Origin: Fidelibacterota bacterium
GTDB lineage: Bacteria > Fidelibacterota > Fidelibacteria > Fidelibacterales > Fidelibacteraceae
Assembly: GCA_028716785.1 (NCBI GenBank)
Contig: JAQUPD010000006.1
Location: forward strand, 1-64,000
DNA length: 64,000 nt
Direction: 5' to 3'
The stretch's first letter is position 1. Every line of letters starts with the position of its first letter. The position numbers and the translations under genes are program-made. This document shows, in pieces, positions 1 through 9,284 of the stretch. The notes under the pieces were generated by a model. The model ran no database searches. It had not been told where the DNA came from and worked only from the letters and a program-made list of their open reading frames with translations.

Positions 1-2
1 CT

Positions 3-734
3 GTTATTGGACAAAGTTCTGTCATTAATGTACCTCAGGACTATTCTACGATTTCAGCAGCACTGAATGCAGCCATATCAGGTCAGATCATCAACGTTTC
101 TAATACACAGAATCTTTCTGGTAACTTGGATGTTCCATCAGGAATTACATTGAACATCCAATCTGACGCCGTTGTCAATCTCAGTTCCTATGCCATCACT
201 ACCACCGACGGCACAATCGTTGTCGACTCCGGTGCAACGTTTGATTGTGCTGCCTGTTTGAAGACCGGTTCAACGATAAATACTATATATCCATCCATAA
301 CCCATGCCATATCAGCCGCCACCAGCGGCCAGAGTATCGAAGTCTATGGGGCTCACACACTTGCCGCGAATCTCACCGTTCCCCCGGGGGTGACACTGAC
401 ATTTAAAAACGGGTCGGATATCACGTTAGACAGCCATACCATTCAAAAAGGATCCGGGTCACTTGCTATTGAATCCGGCGCAACATTTACTCCGGATATC
501 CGTCTTAAGTCCGGATCAACGGTTCTGGGGTTGTATTCGAGTCTGGATGCAGCCTATGGAGACGGATCGGATGTGGAAATCCGGGGAACACATACATTTA
601 CGGATTATTATACGGTAAACCCCGGCCGGACACTGAGAGCGGAAAGCGGATCGAAACTGATATTTCCATCGGGAAAATACCTAAATGTCTATGGGACTCT
701 TCATGGTAATCAGGCAGATTATACGAGCACCTAA
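3..734 (+). CDS. T9SS-exported beta-helix protein, upstream part (5' end outside window)
   Basis: The reading frame is open from the left edge, so the true start lies outside; an internal ATG at 126 is unlikely to be the start because matching repeat sequence precedes it. The protein is Ser/Thr/Gly-rich and low in charge, with about three tandem units of 80-90 residues, each containing a Y-x-(S/T)-(I/L)-x-x-A-like segment, then a V-P-x-G-(I/V)-T-L-like strand and a D/E-SGATF turn. This is typical of extracellular parallel beta-helix or adhesin-like proteins. The frame stops at TAA 732-734 but continues in the same frame without another stop to 2345, and the sequence after the stop begins GTWGGIRY, a common beta-helix motif. 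I therefore read this and the next entry as one gene broken by a nonsense mutation or a base-call error. GC content is visibly higher than in the genes after 2500. Confidence 0.75.
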   Translation, partial: VIGQSSVINVPQDYSTISAALNAAISGQIINVSNTQNLSGNLDVPSGITLNIQSDAVVNLSSYAITTTDGTIVVDSGATFDCAACLKTGSTINTIYPSITHAISAATSGQSIEVYGAHTLAANLTVPPGVTLTFKNGSDITLDSHTIQKGSGSLAIESGATFTPDIRLKSGSTVLGLYSSLDAAYGDGSDVEIRGTHTFTDYYTVNPGRTLRAESGSKLIFPSGKYLNVYGTLHGNQADYTST

Positions 735-794
735 GGCACATGGGGCGGTATCCGCTACCGGAGCGGGGGCAGTGGAACCCTAAATCACTGTACG

Positions 795-2345
795 ATGAAC
801 CATGCAACGTACGGGATCCATTCCACATCCACATCCTCATCCCTTCACTTTACAAACAATACGATCAGCGGCTGTTCATACGGAATCTATTGCTCGTCTT
901 CTTCCCCGGAGATCCGGGATAATACGATCAGTACCTGTTCCTCATACGGCATATATCTGTATAACAGCAGCCCAGAGCTGGAATCGAACCGGATCAGCGG
1001 TTCCAAGGTGTATCTGAACAACAGCGATGCCTCCCTGGAGAATAATTTGATCACCGGGGCGTATGGGAATGAAGCGGTATATTTTTATGCTTCATCACCA
1101 TCACTGTATTCCAATACCATCACTTCGGAGTATTCCTTTTTAGCAATTTATGCAACGAATGGCAGTGACCCGGTTTTCGGAGGTTCGGCTCGTGGCGGAT
1201 ATAATTATCTCTCTACTGGCATAAATGCAGATGGCGTTATATGGGCTACAAATAGCTCTAATCCAGTCCTCGGATGGAATGTTGCAGGTGAATGTGAAAC
1301 AGGTCCTTATATTGGTGGGAATAATTCAATAATCGGATATATGGTTCCAGCAGCCGCTATAGACGGAACGTCCAGTATTTCTGCACAATATTGCTGGTGG
1401 GGTCAGACACCTGCACCCCCGTGCGTTGGAAATGTAAATACTAATTGTCCCCTGTCATCGGATCCGGGAACCGGCAGCACCCTGAGTAAAAGCAGCCCTG
1501 AACCGGTTATCGCATCCCATCCGGAAGAAAAACCGGACGACGAAGCGGCCAAAGCCCTGTGGGAAGTCGCTATGAGTGCCGTGTGGGAAAAGAACTATAC
1601 CGGGGCACTCGATGATTTTCAGACCCTGATCCGCTTGTATCCCGCATCCACTTATGCCTACCGGGCTTTAAGCATGTCCGTGCGCCTGTGCCGTGAACAG
1701 AAAACCCGGGATATGATAACGTATCTGGATGAACTTCTGACCGGTGTTGAGGATAAGACCCTCCGAGCTGTGATCAAATCCCGGAAGGTGTCCGAATTCC
1801 GCCGGATGAAAGACATAGAACAGGCAATCACCCTCTCCCGTGAAATCCTCGCGGAAAACCCGGAAACCATCCATGAAACCACGGCCCTTTTTGATCTGTT
1901 TAATCTCTATCAAAAGGATTTAGCGGATAGTGTTCAGGCGGAGTATTATGTAACGGAACTGAAGACAAAATATCCAGAGGATGAACTGACCGGCATTGCC
2001 AGAATTGATTGGGGGGAAGATCCGGAGAAAGTGGTGATCCGGAAACGGACCCTTCCTGAAAAGGAAAAGGACATCCTTCCTGAAACCTTTACGCTTGGAT
2101 CCGCTTATCCTAATCCTTTTAATTCCATGACAACAATCCAATTTTTCCTCCCTGAAGAAATAGATGTTATTCTGAATATCTATGATATCAATGGCCGGTT
2201 GATAACACAGCTTATCAATCAGCACATGCCTGCAGGATATCACACCATAACATGGGATGCTACTCCGTTTAGTTCAGGAATTTATTTTGCCCAATTGCAA
2301 ACACGTGGTGATGTGAAAGTACGGAAACTCATGCTGATGAAATAG
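795..2345 (+). CDS. T9SS-exported beta-helix protein, downstream part with TPR-like region and type A sorting domain
   Basis: Same frame as the preceding segment; coding potential actually resumes at 735, directly after TAA 732-734, and the ATG at 795 has no good ribosome binding site, so it is only a nominal start. Residues about 1-210 (from 795) show right-handed beta-helix repeats (N-x-I-S-G-C-S-Y-G-I-Y style turns). Residues about 250-420 are charged and helical, resembling TPR repeats (ALWEVAM, YTGALDDFQTLIRLYP). The last 80 residues form a T9SS type A C-terminal sorting domain: AYPNPFNSMTTIQF, VILNIYDINGRLI, GYHTITWDA, SSGIYFAQL, then KVRKLMLMK. Such domains direct cargo through the outer membrane to the PorU sortase. 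An intact protein would be a surface or secreted adhesin-like protein. No enzymatic motif was seen. Confidence 0.75.
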   Translation: MNHATYGIHSTSTSSSLHFTNNTISGCSYGIYCSSSSPEIRDNTISTCSSYGIYLYNSSPELESNRISGSKVYLNNSDASLENNLITGAYGNEAVYFYASSPSLYSNTITSEYSFLAIYATNGSDPVFGGSARGGYNYLSTGINADGVIWATNSSNPVLGWNVAGECETGPYIGGNNSIIGYMVPAAAIDGTSSISAQYCWWGQTPAPPCVGNVNTNCPLSSDPGTGSTLSKSSPEPVIASHPEEKPDDEAAKALWEVAMSAVWEKNYTGALDDFQTLIRLYPASTYAYRALSMSVRLCREQKTRDMITYLDELLTGVEDKTLRAVIKSRKVSEFRRMKDIEQAITLSREILAENPETIHETTALFDLFNLYQKDLADSVQAEYYVTELKTKYPEDELTGIARIDWGEDPEKVVIRKRTLPEKEKDILPETFTLGSAYPNPFNSMTTIQFFLPEEIDVILNIYDINGRLITQLINQHMPAGYHTITWDATPFSSGIYFAQLQTRGDVKVRKLMLMK

Positions 2346-2542
2346 AATTGCAAATTTTTGTGGCTATCCTTATTTTTTCCTACCTTTATAAAAATGTCTC
2401 TTTGATACGCCACGCTTCTAAAAATAGATTTTTCAAACAAAGAAGGGCTCCTTTCAATACCTTTTCGAAAATAAATGCTTTTTAATTTTATTATCTCTTC
2501 TTCCTCTTTCTTGTAAAATTTTTTAAAATAGTTCATTGAATC
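2346..2542. other. AT-rich intergenic gap at a composition boundary
   Basis: This 197-base gap is AT-rich with several T and A runs. I see no convincing GC-rich terminator hairpin and no gene. It probably carries the promoter of the nrnA-ispH-pdxST series. The GC-rich codon usage upstream changes to the AT-rich usage of the rest of the window here. Confidence 0.4.
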
Positions 2543-3556
2543 ATGAAAGGAGTTATGGAAAAAATAAGTCAATGGCGAGAGTTTAATCAAAGGCTCCACT
2601 ATGTTACTACTATTATCATTACAACCCATTTGAATCCAGATGGGGATGCCATTGGGTCTGAATTGACAATGGCTGACCATCTTCAAAAATTAGGGAAAAA
2701 AGTCACAATTCTTAACCCTTCTCCTATCCCTACTTCCCTTCGTTTTTTGGATGAAAATAACACAATAAATACCTTTGTTAAGGATATTCATTCTCAAGAT
2801 ATAGAACATGCTGACCTTGTCATTTTTCTTGATATAGGTGATTTTGATAGAGCAGGACACATTGGACATCTTGCACGTGATACAGGGAAAAATATTATTT
2901 CTATCGATCATCACCCTCAAGCGTCCCATGAAAGATATCTCCTTTTTATTGAGGATACCCATGCATCCTCAACAGGCTATATGATTTATGATTACCTGAA
3001 GAATTTTTATCCCACCCATTTAAATGCTTTTACAGCAAAAGCTTTATATGTTGCGGTGATGACAGATACAGGGAATTTTAGATTTTCCAATACACGAGCT
3101 GAAGATCATTGGATGGCTGGAGATCTTATGACCTATGGCATTGAACCTTATAAAATGTATTGCCAAATTTATGAGCAATTTTCTCTTCCCCGCATGGAAT
3201 TACTTGGCTATGTACTTCAAAATCTTCATGTGGAATGTGAAGGAAAATTGGTTTGGTTTGTCATTACAAAGGATGTTTATAAAAAATATAAAGTTACCCA
3301 AGAGGATCTGGATGGATTCAGTGATTTTATGCGTTCAATTGCAGGGGTAGAAGTGAGTGTGATGTTTAAAGAGATGGAGGATGGAACATGTCGTGTGAAT
3401 CTTCGCTCAAAAGGGAGGGTTGTTATTAATAAGGTTGCCCAACATTTTGGAGGAGGAGGACACCCCTTTGCCAGTGGAGCAACGTTAAAAAAGGGAATTG
3501 ATGATGCGATTCCTGCAATTTTAAATGAAGTAAAACGCGTTATTGAGGCTACATGA
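2543..3556 (+). CDS. nrnA: DHH/DHHA1 phosphoesterase, oligoribonuclease NrnA type
   Basis: About 337 residues, the usual length for bacterial NrnA/Orn-like DHH enzymes, which degrade 2-5 nt RNA (and linear pGpG/pApA) and often dephosphorylate pAp. DHH-domain motifs are in order: THLNPDGDAIGSE (about 29-41), FLDIGDFDR, SIDHHPQ (the DHH signature) and MTDTGNFRFS. The C-terminal DHHA1 domain has GGGGHPFASGAT. The start is ambiguous: ATG 2543 lacks a Shine-Dalgarno sequence, while ATG 2555 follows AAAGGAG at only 2 bases. It overlaps ispH by 4 bases, indicating translational coupling. In an organism with c-di-AMP and c-di-GMP synthases (cdaA and the GGDEF gene here), it could finish degradation of the linear dinucleotides; that link is inference. 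Confidence 0.9.
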   Translation: MKGVMEKISQWREFNQRLHYVTTIIITTHLNPDGDAIGSELTMADHLQKLGKKVTILNPSPIPTSLRFLDENNTINTFVKDIHSQDIEHADLVIFLDIGDFDRAGHIGHLARDTGKNIISIDHHPQASHERYLLFIEDTHASSTGYMIYDYLKNFYPTHLNAFTAKALYVAVMTDTGNFRFSNTRAEDHWMAGDLMTYGIEPYKMYCQIYEQFSLPRMELLGYVLQNLHVECEGKLVWFVITKDVYKKYKVTQEDLDGFSDFMRSIAGVEVSVMFKEMEDGTCRVNLRSKGRVVINKVAQHFGGGGHPFASGATLKKGIDDAIPAILNEVKRVIEAT

Positions 3557-4437
3557 TGAAGGAATCATCCATAAAAATTGATCTCGCCAAAGGATGCGGT
3601 TTTTGTGGTGGTGTTCGTCGGGCAGTGCAAATGGCTGAAGAGGCTGCAAAGGACTACATGCATGTAACAATGCTGGGTAATATTGTACACAATGAGACCG
3701 TTGTAAAGGATTTAGAGAAAAAGGGTGTATTTGTGGTTGATTCTTTTGATGCCATTGACCCACGTTATCCTGTTTTATTGCGCGCCCATGGCTCAACTCC
3801 CGCTGTTGAAGAGACCCTCTATGCTATGGGTTTAACAATCCTTGACGCTACATGTCCCCTTGTTCGCGAAATCCATAAGGCGATTAAAGATATTGAAAAA
3901 GAAGGACGTATCTGCCTGATCGTTGGTGATCATGATCACGATGAGGTTGTTGGAATTGCTGGACAAGTAAGTCAGGCAACAATTGTAGCATCACCGGATG
4001 AAGCAAAAAAATTACCTACGATAAAAAAAGCGGGCATTGTAGTCCAAAGTACCCAAACACAAGCCAATTTGCAGGCTGTGGTGGCCGAACTTTTGCCAAA
4101 GGTTATGGATCTTCGGGTGATAAATACAATTTGTGCTCCTAGCCGTTTGTATCAGCAAGAAGCTGAGCGCATTGCCCGGGAAAATGATGCTGTTCTTATC
4201 ATTGGGAGTCCTAATTCAGCGAATACCCGCCGATTGGCGGAAGTTGTTAAACAATTTAATCATCGGGCGATGGTTATTGCTTCTGCAAATGAACTTGATA
4301 TTGATGCTCTGAATGGTGTACACTCAATAGGAATCACAGCAGGTGCAAGTACACCTGATTGTGTGATTCAGGAAGTAATAGAAAAAATAAAACGGTATAA
4401 ACCAAAAGAAGGATACCATGGAAAAAAGTTCTTATGA
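3553..4437 (+). CDS. ispH: 4-hydroxy-3-methylbut-2-enyl diphosphate reductase
   Basis: Last enzyme of the MEP isoprenoid pathway; a [4Fe-4S] enzyme converting HMBPP to IPP and DMAPP. The three cluster cysteines are visible in [10 protein letters not shown] (N-terminus), LDATCPLV (middle) and [11 protein letters not shown] (C-terminal third). Substrate-binding residues fall in [15 protein letters not shown], the HDEVVG loop (His and the catalytic Glu retained, where many homologues have HPEV) and VQSTQTQ; a Ser/Asn pair lies in [11 protein letters not shown]. Length 294 is typical. ATG 3553 overlaps the nrnA stop by 4 bases, and a second ATG follows at 3556. The 3' end overlaps pdxS by 20 bases. 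dxs, the first enzyme of the same pathway, is 1.4 kb downstream. Confidence 0.96.
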   Translation: MMKESSIKIDLAKGCGFCGGVRRAVQMAEEAAKDYMHVTMLGNIVHNETVVKDLEKKGVFVVDSFDAIDPRYPVLLRAHGSTPAVEETLYAMGLTILDATCPLVREIHKAIKDIEKEGRICLIVGDHDHDEVVGIAGQVSQATIVASPDEAKKLPTIKKAGIVVQSTQTQANLQAVVAELLPKVMDLRVINTICAPSRLYQQEAERIARENDAVLIIGSPNSANTRRLAEVVKQFNHRAMVIASANELDIDALNGVHSIGITAGASTPDCVIQEVIEKIKRYKPKEGYHGKKFL

Positions 4438-5299
4438 AGTAAAAGTTGGCCTGGCTGAGATGTTAAAAGGTGGCGTTATTATGGACGTTACCAATGTAGA
4501 TCAGGCAAAAATAGCGGAAGATGCCGGAGCGGTCGCCGTTATGGCTCTGGAACGTATTCCTGCTGATATTCGTACCTATGGAGGCATTGCCAGAATGAGT
4601 AATCCTGAAATAATTTTGAAAATTAAAGAAGCGGTCTCCATTCCTGTTATGGCAAAATGCCGTATTGGACACTTTGCAGAAGCTCAAATTTTGGAAGAAT
4701 TGGGCATTGATTTTATTGATGAGTCAGAGGTTCTTACTCCTGCTGATGAAGAAAATCATATTTGGAAACACGATTTTAAAGTCCCCTTTGTCTGCGGATG
4801 TCGAGATTTAGGAGAAGCACTCCGCCGAATTGGCGAAGGTGCCGCAATGATGCGGACAAAAGGAGAAGCCGGTACGGGTGATATTGTTGAAGCTGTTCGC
4901 CATATGCGTGCCGTAAATCGAGGCATTCGTTGTTTGCAAATGATGGATAAAGAAGAACTCATGGCTGAAGCAAAACGCCTGGGTGCCCCTTTTTCTATTG
5001 TGGAAATTGTAGCTCAAAAAGGGAAACTTCCTGTTCCAAATTTTGCTGCTGGAGGAATTGCAACTCCTGCTGATGCATCCCTCATGATGCAACTGGGCGC
5101 CGAAGCTGTCTTTGTGGGCTCAGGCATTTTTAAATCTGAGGATCCTGCTGCCCGCGCTGAAGCTATTGTAAAAGCTGTGACTTACTATCATGATCCTGCC
5201 GTTCTTTTAGAAGTTTCTAAGGGGCTCAAAGATGCCATGATAGGAAAACCAGCCAAAGAGCTCCCCGATGAGGAACAACTTGCTAAACGGGGGTGGTGA
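4418..5299 (+). CDS. pdxS: pyridoxal 5'-phosphate synthase subunit PdxS
   Basis: Synthase subunit of the DXP-independent PLP pathway: condenses ribose 5-phosphate, glyceraldehyde 3-phosphate and ammonia into PLP in the cytoplasm. It is a (beta/alpha)8 barrel that forms dodecamers with PdxT. The start region [16 protein letters not shown] is the family N-terminus. Catalytic lysines are at about K80 ([10 protein letters not shown]) and K148 ([11 protein letters not shown]), with phosphate-binding glycines in [12 protein letters not shown] and VFVGSGIF. 293 residues, full length. An AAGGA sequence lies before ATG 4418. It is followed directly by pdxT, whose TTG start abuts the stop codon. Confidence 0.98.
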   Translation: MEKSSYEVKVGLAEMLKGGVIMDVTNVDQAKIAEDAGAVAVMALERIPADIRTYGGIARMSNPEIILKIKEAVSIPVMAKCRIGHFAEAQILEELGIDFIDESEVLTPADEENHIWKHDFKVPFVCGCRDLGEALRRIGEGAAMMRTKGEAGTGDIVEAVRHMRAVNRGIRCLQMMDKEELMAEAKRLGAPFSIVEIVAQKGKLPVPNFAAGGIATPADASLMMQLGAEAVFVGSGIFKSEDPAARAEAIVKAVTYYHDPAVLLEVSKGLKDAMIGKPAKELPDEEQLAKRGW

Positions 5300-5866
5300 T
5301 TGACCCAAATAGGAGTCCTTGCAATCCAAGGCGCTTTTTGTAAACATTTGGATATTCTGCATTCCCTTCATGTCAAGGCAATTCCTGTAAAATATGCCAA
5401 AGACCTTGAATCGTTGGATGGACTTATCATCCCGGGAGGTGAATCAACCGTGATAACACGCCAGCTTGGATTCCGCCTATCCTGGGAGGATATTTATCAC
5501 TTTGCTCAAGAAAAAGCCGTGTTTGGCACCTGTGCCGGACTCATCCTCATGGGAAAAGGATGCTCAGATCCACGCGTACGCCAATTAGGTCTGATGAATG
5601 CTATTATTGAACGAAATGCTTATGGCTCCCAAATTGAATCTTTTACAGAAGATGTGACCCTTTCTTTTGATACCTATCCTTTTCATGCCGTGTTTATACG
5701 GGCACCAAAAATTCTTAAAATTGGCAAGGATGTGGAAATCATTGCCTCTTTTCAAGGTGAAGCAGTGATGATTCAACAAGGTCATCTCTTGGGTGCTGCT
5801 TTTCACCCCGAACTTACTAACGATACACGGGTGCATGAGTATTTTATGCACCACTGTGTCAATTAA
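5300..5866 (+). CDS. pdxT: pyridoxal 5'-phosphate synthase glutaminase subunit PdxT
   Basis: Class I glutamine amidotransferase that hydrolyses glutamine and channels ammonia to PdxS. Motifs: IGVLAIQGAF at the N-terminus, PGGEST (oxyanion region), nucleophile Cys about 78 in GTCAGLIL, and His169/Glu171 in FHPEL, completing the triad. 188 residues, as usual for the family. The start is TTG 5300, immediately after the pdxS TGA; the pdxS end GGGGGTGG supplies purine-rich sequence upstream. The zero-base junction suggests coupled translation giving matched subunit levels. Confidence 0.97.
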   Translation: MTQIGVLAIQGAFCKHLDILHSLHVKAIPVKYAKDLESLDGLIIPGGESTVITRQLGFRLSWEDIYHFAQEKAVFGTCAGLILMGKGCSDPRVRQLGLMNAIIERNAYGSQIESFTEDVTLSFDTYPFHAVFIRAPKILKIGKDVEIIASFQGEAVMIQQGHLLGAAFHPELTNDTRVHEYFMHHCVN

Positions 5867-5879
5867 TTAGAGAAGTAAA

Positions 5880-7736
5880 ATGGATTATCAATACCTGAAC
5901 CAGATAAATTCCCCAACCGATCTTAAAAAATTGAGAGTAAATGAACTTAAAATTCTGGCTACTGAAGTCCGGGATTATATCATTAACAATGTCAAGAAAA
6001 CAGGTGGACATCTGGCACCTTCTTTAGGAACGGTTGAGTTGACAATTGCTCTTCTCTATGTGTTTGATCTTCCTGAAGATAAAATTATTTGGGATGTTGG
6101 ACATCAGGCGTATCCCTTTAAAATTCTTACGGGTCGGAGAGATCAGTTTCCAACACTTCGACAATTTGGCGGTATTAGTGGATTTCTTAAACGTGATGAA
6201 AGTGAATATGACGTTTTTGGCGCAGGACATGCATCTACGTCTATTTCTGCTGCTTTAGGTTTTTCTGTTGCCAACGAACTTACAGGAAAGCCTGGCAAAA
6301 TTTTAGCAGTGGTTGGGGATGGTTCCCTGACAGGCGGGTTGGCCTATGAGGCATTGAACAATCTTGGAAATTTGAAAAAACAGCTTATTATTGTTCTTAA
6401 TGATAATGCCATGTCTATCTCTGCTAATGTTGGGGCTATCTCTAAATACTTGAACAAAATTGTCACGGATCCCATTTATAACCGTATTCGTGATAAAATT
6501 TGGAATGTGACAAGTAAACTTTCTATGGGAAAGTTTATGCTCCGGGGCGGCCTCAAAAAATTGGAGGAAAGCCTGAAAAATTTTCTTGTCCCCGGCATGC
6601 TTTTTGAAGAATTTGGCGTTCGATATATCGGTCCCATCGATGGCCACGATATACAAGACCTTGTTACTACATTCCAACGTCTAAAAAATCTTAAGACACC
6701 AATTCTAGTCCATGTGCTCACAAAAAAGGGGAAAGGACTTGTAGAAGCTGAAGATGACCCAACGACCTTTCATGGTATTCAGGGAGGGAAGGTAGGTCCC
6801 CACCCCCCTTCTCCTACCTATACGAGTGTTTTTGGTTATACTGCTGTTGAACTGGCAGAAAAAAATAGGCAGGTAGTGGTGATTACCGCTGCCATGCGAG
6901 ATGGGACTGGCCTTATTGAGTTTGATAAAAAATTTCCGGATCGTTTTTTTGATGTGGGAATTGCAGAAGGACATGCGGTAACATTTGCTGCAGGCTTGGC
7001 AGCAAACGGGATCCGGCCTATTGTGGCGATTTATTCCACGTTTATGCAACGGGCGATGGATCATGTGATGCATGATGTGGCACTTCAGAGTCTACCTGTA
7101 ATTTTTTGTTTGGATCGGGCAGGACTCGTAGGCGCTGATGGCCCCACCCATCATGGTATGTTTGATATCTCCTTTTTGTCCATGCTTCCTGATATTATTG
7201 TCTCCGCCCCAAAGGATGGTGATGAACTTCGTGATCTCATGCATACGGCTTTGCAAATTACAGATAGACCTTTTGTTATTCGCTATCCTCGAGATACAGC
7301 AGTTCGTTTTGATCCTTCACGCAAACCCCAGTTTCTTACCCCAGGAACCTGGGAAATCCTCCATAAGGGAAAAAAATTAGCCCTCATTGCAACGGGATCA
7401 ATGGTGTATGAGTCTGAACTTGCTTTGCGGATTCTGACAGGTGTGATTCATGAGATCACTTTTGTTAATGCTCGCTATATTAAACCTATTGATGTAGCGA
7501 TGGTGAAGGAATTGATAGGATCTCATAAAGTTCTCTTAACGGTTGAAGAAAATGTGGCAGCTGGCGGCTTGGGACAACACATTCGAAGCCTGTGCCAAAA
7601 TGATGAAAAAGTCCACATAGAAAATATGACCTTGCCAGATGCCTTTGTTCCTCATGGTAAACGAACAGAACTTTTAAATCTTGTGGGCCTTTCAGCGAAC
7701 CATATTGCTAATAAAATCAGGGAATTGCTAAAATAA
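5880..7736 (+). CDS. dxs: 1-deoxy-D-xylulose-5-phosphate synthase
   Basis: Thiamin-diphosphate enzyme that joins pyruvate and glyceraldehyde 3-phosphate, committing carbon to the MEP pathway. The transketolase-like N-terminal domain has VGHQAYPFKILTGR, FGAGHASTSISAALG and the ThDP/Mg motif GDGSLTGGLAYEALNN. The central pyrimidine-binding domain has DVGIAEGHAVTFAAGLA and DRAGLVGADGPTHHG. The C-terminal transketolase domain has TVEENVAAGGLG. 618 residues, full length. ATG 5880 has AGAAG a few bases upstream and follows pdxT by 13 bases. With ispH it places two of the MEP enzymes in one run. Confidence 0.98.
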   Translation: MDYQYLNQINSPTDLKKLRVNELKILATEVRDYIINNVKKTGGHLAPSLGTVELTIALLYVFDLPEDKIIWDVGHQAYPFKILTGRRDQFPTLRQFGGISGFLKRDESEYDVFGAGHASTSISAALGFSVANELTGKPGKILAVVGDGSLTGGLAYEALNNLGNLKKQLIIVLNDNAMSISANVGAISKYLNKIVTDPIYNRIRDKIWNVTSKLSMGKFMLRGGLKKLEESLKNFLVPGMLFEEFGVRYIGPIDGHDIQDLVTTFQRLKNLKTPILVHVLTKKGKGLVEAEDDPTTFHGIQGGKVGPHPPSPTYTSVFGYTAVELAEKNRQVVVITAAMRDGTGLIEFDKKFPDRFFDVGIAEGHAVTFAAGLAANGIRPIVAIYSTFMQRAMDHVMHDVALQSLPVIFCLDRAGLVGADGPTHHGMFDISFLSMLPDIIVSAPKDGDELRDLMHTALQITDRPFVIRYPRDTAVRFDPSRKPQFLTPGTWEILHKGKKLALIATGSMVYESELALRILTGVIHEITFVNARYIKPIDVAMVKELIGSHKVLLTVEENVAAGGLGQHIRSLCQNDEKVHIENMTLPDAFVPHGKRTELLNLVGLSANHIANKIRELLK

Positions 7737-7749
7737 CAAAAGAGAGCCT

Positions 7750-8616
7750 TTGAATACATTTAAACCTTCTTCTGTGCCATGTTATGCCGATCTTCATCTT
7801 CATTCTACTGCTTCCGATGGCATGTATACGCCAGCTGAATTATCAGAACAACTTACTCAAAAAGGTGTTTTGGTTGCTGCACTCACAGATCATGATACCA
7901 TCAATGGCTTTGAGGAATTTCAAAGTCATTTTTCAGGAATTTCAATCATAGGTGTCGAGCTCTCTATTCTCTATGATAGACTTGATTTTCATGTGCTGGG
8001 TTATGGTTTTGATCCTAATAATGATGTTTTAAAAGAGAGACTTCAATATTATCAAGAGGTTCGCGCAGAACGGTTAAATAAAATAATTGTCCACCTTCAG
8101 GCTTTGGGTTTTCCCCTACACCAACACGATGTAGAAGAAGAAGTCTCGCACTCCCTGTCTGCCGGCCGTCTCCATATTGCCCGGGCAATGATAAAACGAG
8201 GCTGGGTTGGCTCTATAAAAGAAGCATTTGATAAATACTTGGGTTACGATAAACCAGCCTATGTCCCAAAAGCTAAAATGAGTTTTGAAGAAGCACTAAC
8301 CCTTATCCATCAAGCTCAGGGAATTGCTGTCCTTGCCCATCCTGGAAAAACATTCCCCAAAATTCTTACACCACTTGTTACCCATTCCGACCTTGACGGT
8401 ATTGAAAGTTGGCATCCTGCACATACACTCGAAATGCGTAAAAAATTGGAAACGATCGCTAAAAAACATGGAAAAATTCTCACAGGCGGCTCTGATTTTC
8501 ATGGAAACGAGGCAATGTCCTTATCACCAGGAGATTTTGGCATAGATATTGAACATTGGATGATAGTTAAAAGATATTTAAAAGAACGTCAAACATTTAT
8601 AGCACCCTATCTGTGA
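7750..8616 (+). CDS. PHP-domain metal-dependent phosphoesterase (RNase AM / YciV-like)
   Basis: About 288 residues. PHP metal-binding motifs appear in order: DLHLHSTASDG (residues about 14-24), LTDHDTINGFEEF, the Glu of IIGVELS, a His in DFHVLGYGFD, a His in VLAHPGK and the C-terminal GSDFHG. This arrangement fits the YciV/TrpH subfamily, whose members act as 5'-3' exonucleases on RNA ends or 3',5'-nucleoside bisphosphate phosphatases. The exact substrate cannot be told from sequence. TTG 7750 preceded by AGAGAG is the probable start; a GTG about 30 bases further in is the alternative. It lies between dxs and a metallo-hydrolase gene 6 bases downstream. Confidence 0.88.
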   Translation: MNTFKPSSVPCYADLHLHSTASDGMYTPAELSEQLTQKGVLVAALTDHDTINGFEEFQSHFSGISIIGVELSILYDRLDFHVLGYGFDPNNDVLKERLQYYQEVRAERLNKIIVHLQALGFPLHQHDVEEEVSHSLSAGRLHIARAMIKRGWVGSIKEAFDKYLGYDKPAYVPKAKMSFEEALTLIHQAQGIAVLAHPGKTFPKILTPLVTHSDLDGIESWHPAHTLEMRKKLETIAKKHGKILTGGSDFHGNEAMSLSPGDFGIDIEHWMIVKRYLKERQTFIAPYL

Positions 8617-8622
8617 GGTATT

Positions 8623-9243
8623 ATGTATATTGATACACTAACTTTGGGAATGTTTCAATCGAATGCCTACCTTCTCACGGAAGGCAACGAAACGCTGATC
8701 ATTGATCCCGGAGAACCTTATAAAAAAATTGATGGCTTTATTGAAAAAAACCATCTAAATCCAGTGGGGATTATCTGTACCCATGGACATCTTGATCATA
8801 TTATTTCAGCCCCAGAATTAATGAAAAAGTATCAGATCCCCTGTTTTCTTCATGAAAAAGAGAAAGAGGTATTAGCTTATCTTCGTCCCATGTGTGCCCA
8901 TTTTCACGTGCCCTATTATGGAGAACCTGATCCTGTAACGTGGCTAAAAGATCATGGTTCTTTAACCGTGGGTCACTTTCAGTTAGATTATCGTCATACC
9001 CCAGGCCACACACTGGGTGGAATTTGTATCCTTACTAAAGAGGGTGTTTTTACGGGAGATACCCTTTTTTATGAATCGGTGGGTCGGACCGATTTTCCAG
9101 GGGGTGATGCGAACATGTTGATGATATCCATTAAGACACAGATTTTATCCCTGCCAGATGAAACGGTTCTTTATCCTGGTCATGGCCCTACAACAACGGT
9201 TAAACACGAAAAAGAACACAATCCATTTCTAAAAGGTTCTTGA
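8623..9243 (+). CDS. metallo-beta-lactamase-fold hydrolase (glyoxalase II-like)
   Basis: 206 residues. Metal-ligand signature THGHLDH, then HTPGHTLGG, FTGDTLF and the final LYPGHGP, all in canonical order. The segment SVGRTDFPGGD is typical of the short YcbL/GloB2-like hydrolases lacking the C-terminal substrate domain of true glyoxalase II. Probably a cytosolic thioester hydrolase; hydroxyacylglutathione hydrolase activity is not guaranteed. ATG 8623 has GTGAGG just upstream. Confidence 0.9.
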   Translation: MYIDTLTLGMFQSNAYLLTEGNETLIIDPGEPYKKIDGFIEKNHLNPVGIICTHGHLDHIISAPELMKKYQIPCFLHEKEKEVLAYLRPMCAHFHVPYYGEPDPVTWLKDHGSLTVGHFQLDYRHTPGHTLGGICILTKEGVFTGDTLFYESVGRTDFPGGDANMLMISIKTQILSLPDETVLYPGHGPTTTVKHEKEHNPFLKGS

Positions 9244-9284
9244 AAAGTAGAGTTTTCAAATCTGTAGTTTCTTATCTTTAAAGT

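Noticed and set aside
598-840. Minus-strand 80-codon frame overlapping the break in the cargo gene
   Set aside because: It is antisense to a well-supported coding frame, has no ribosome site and its translation shows no family pattern.
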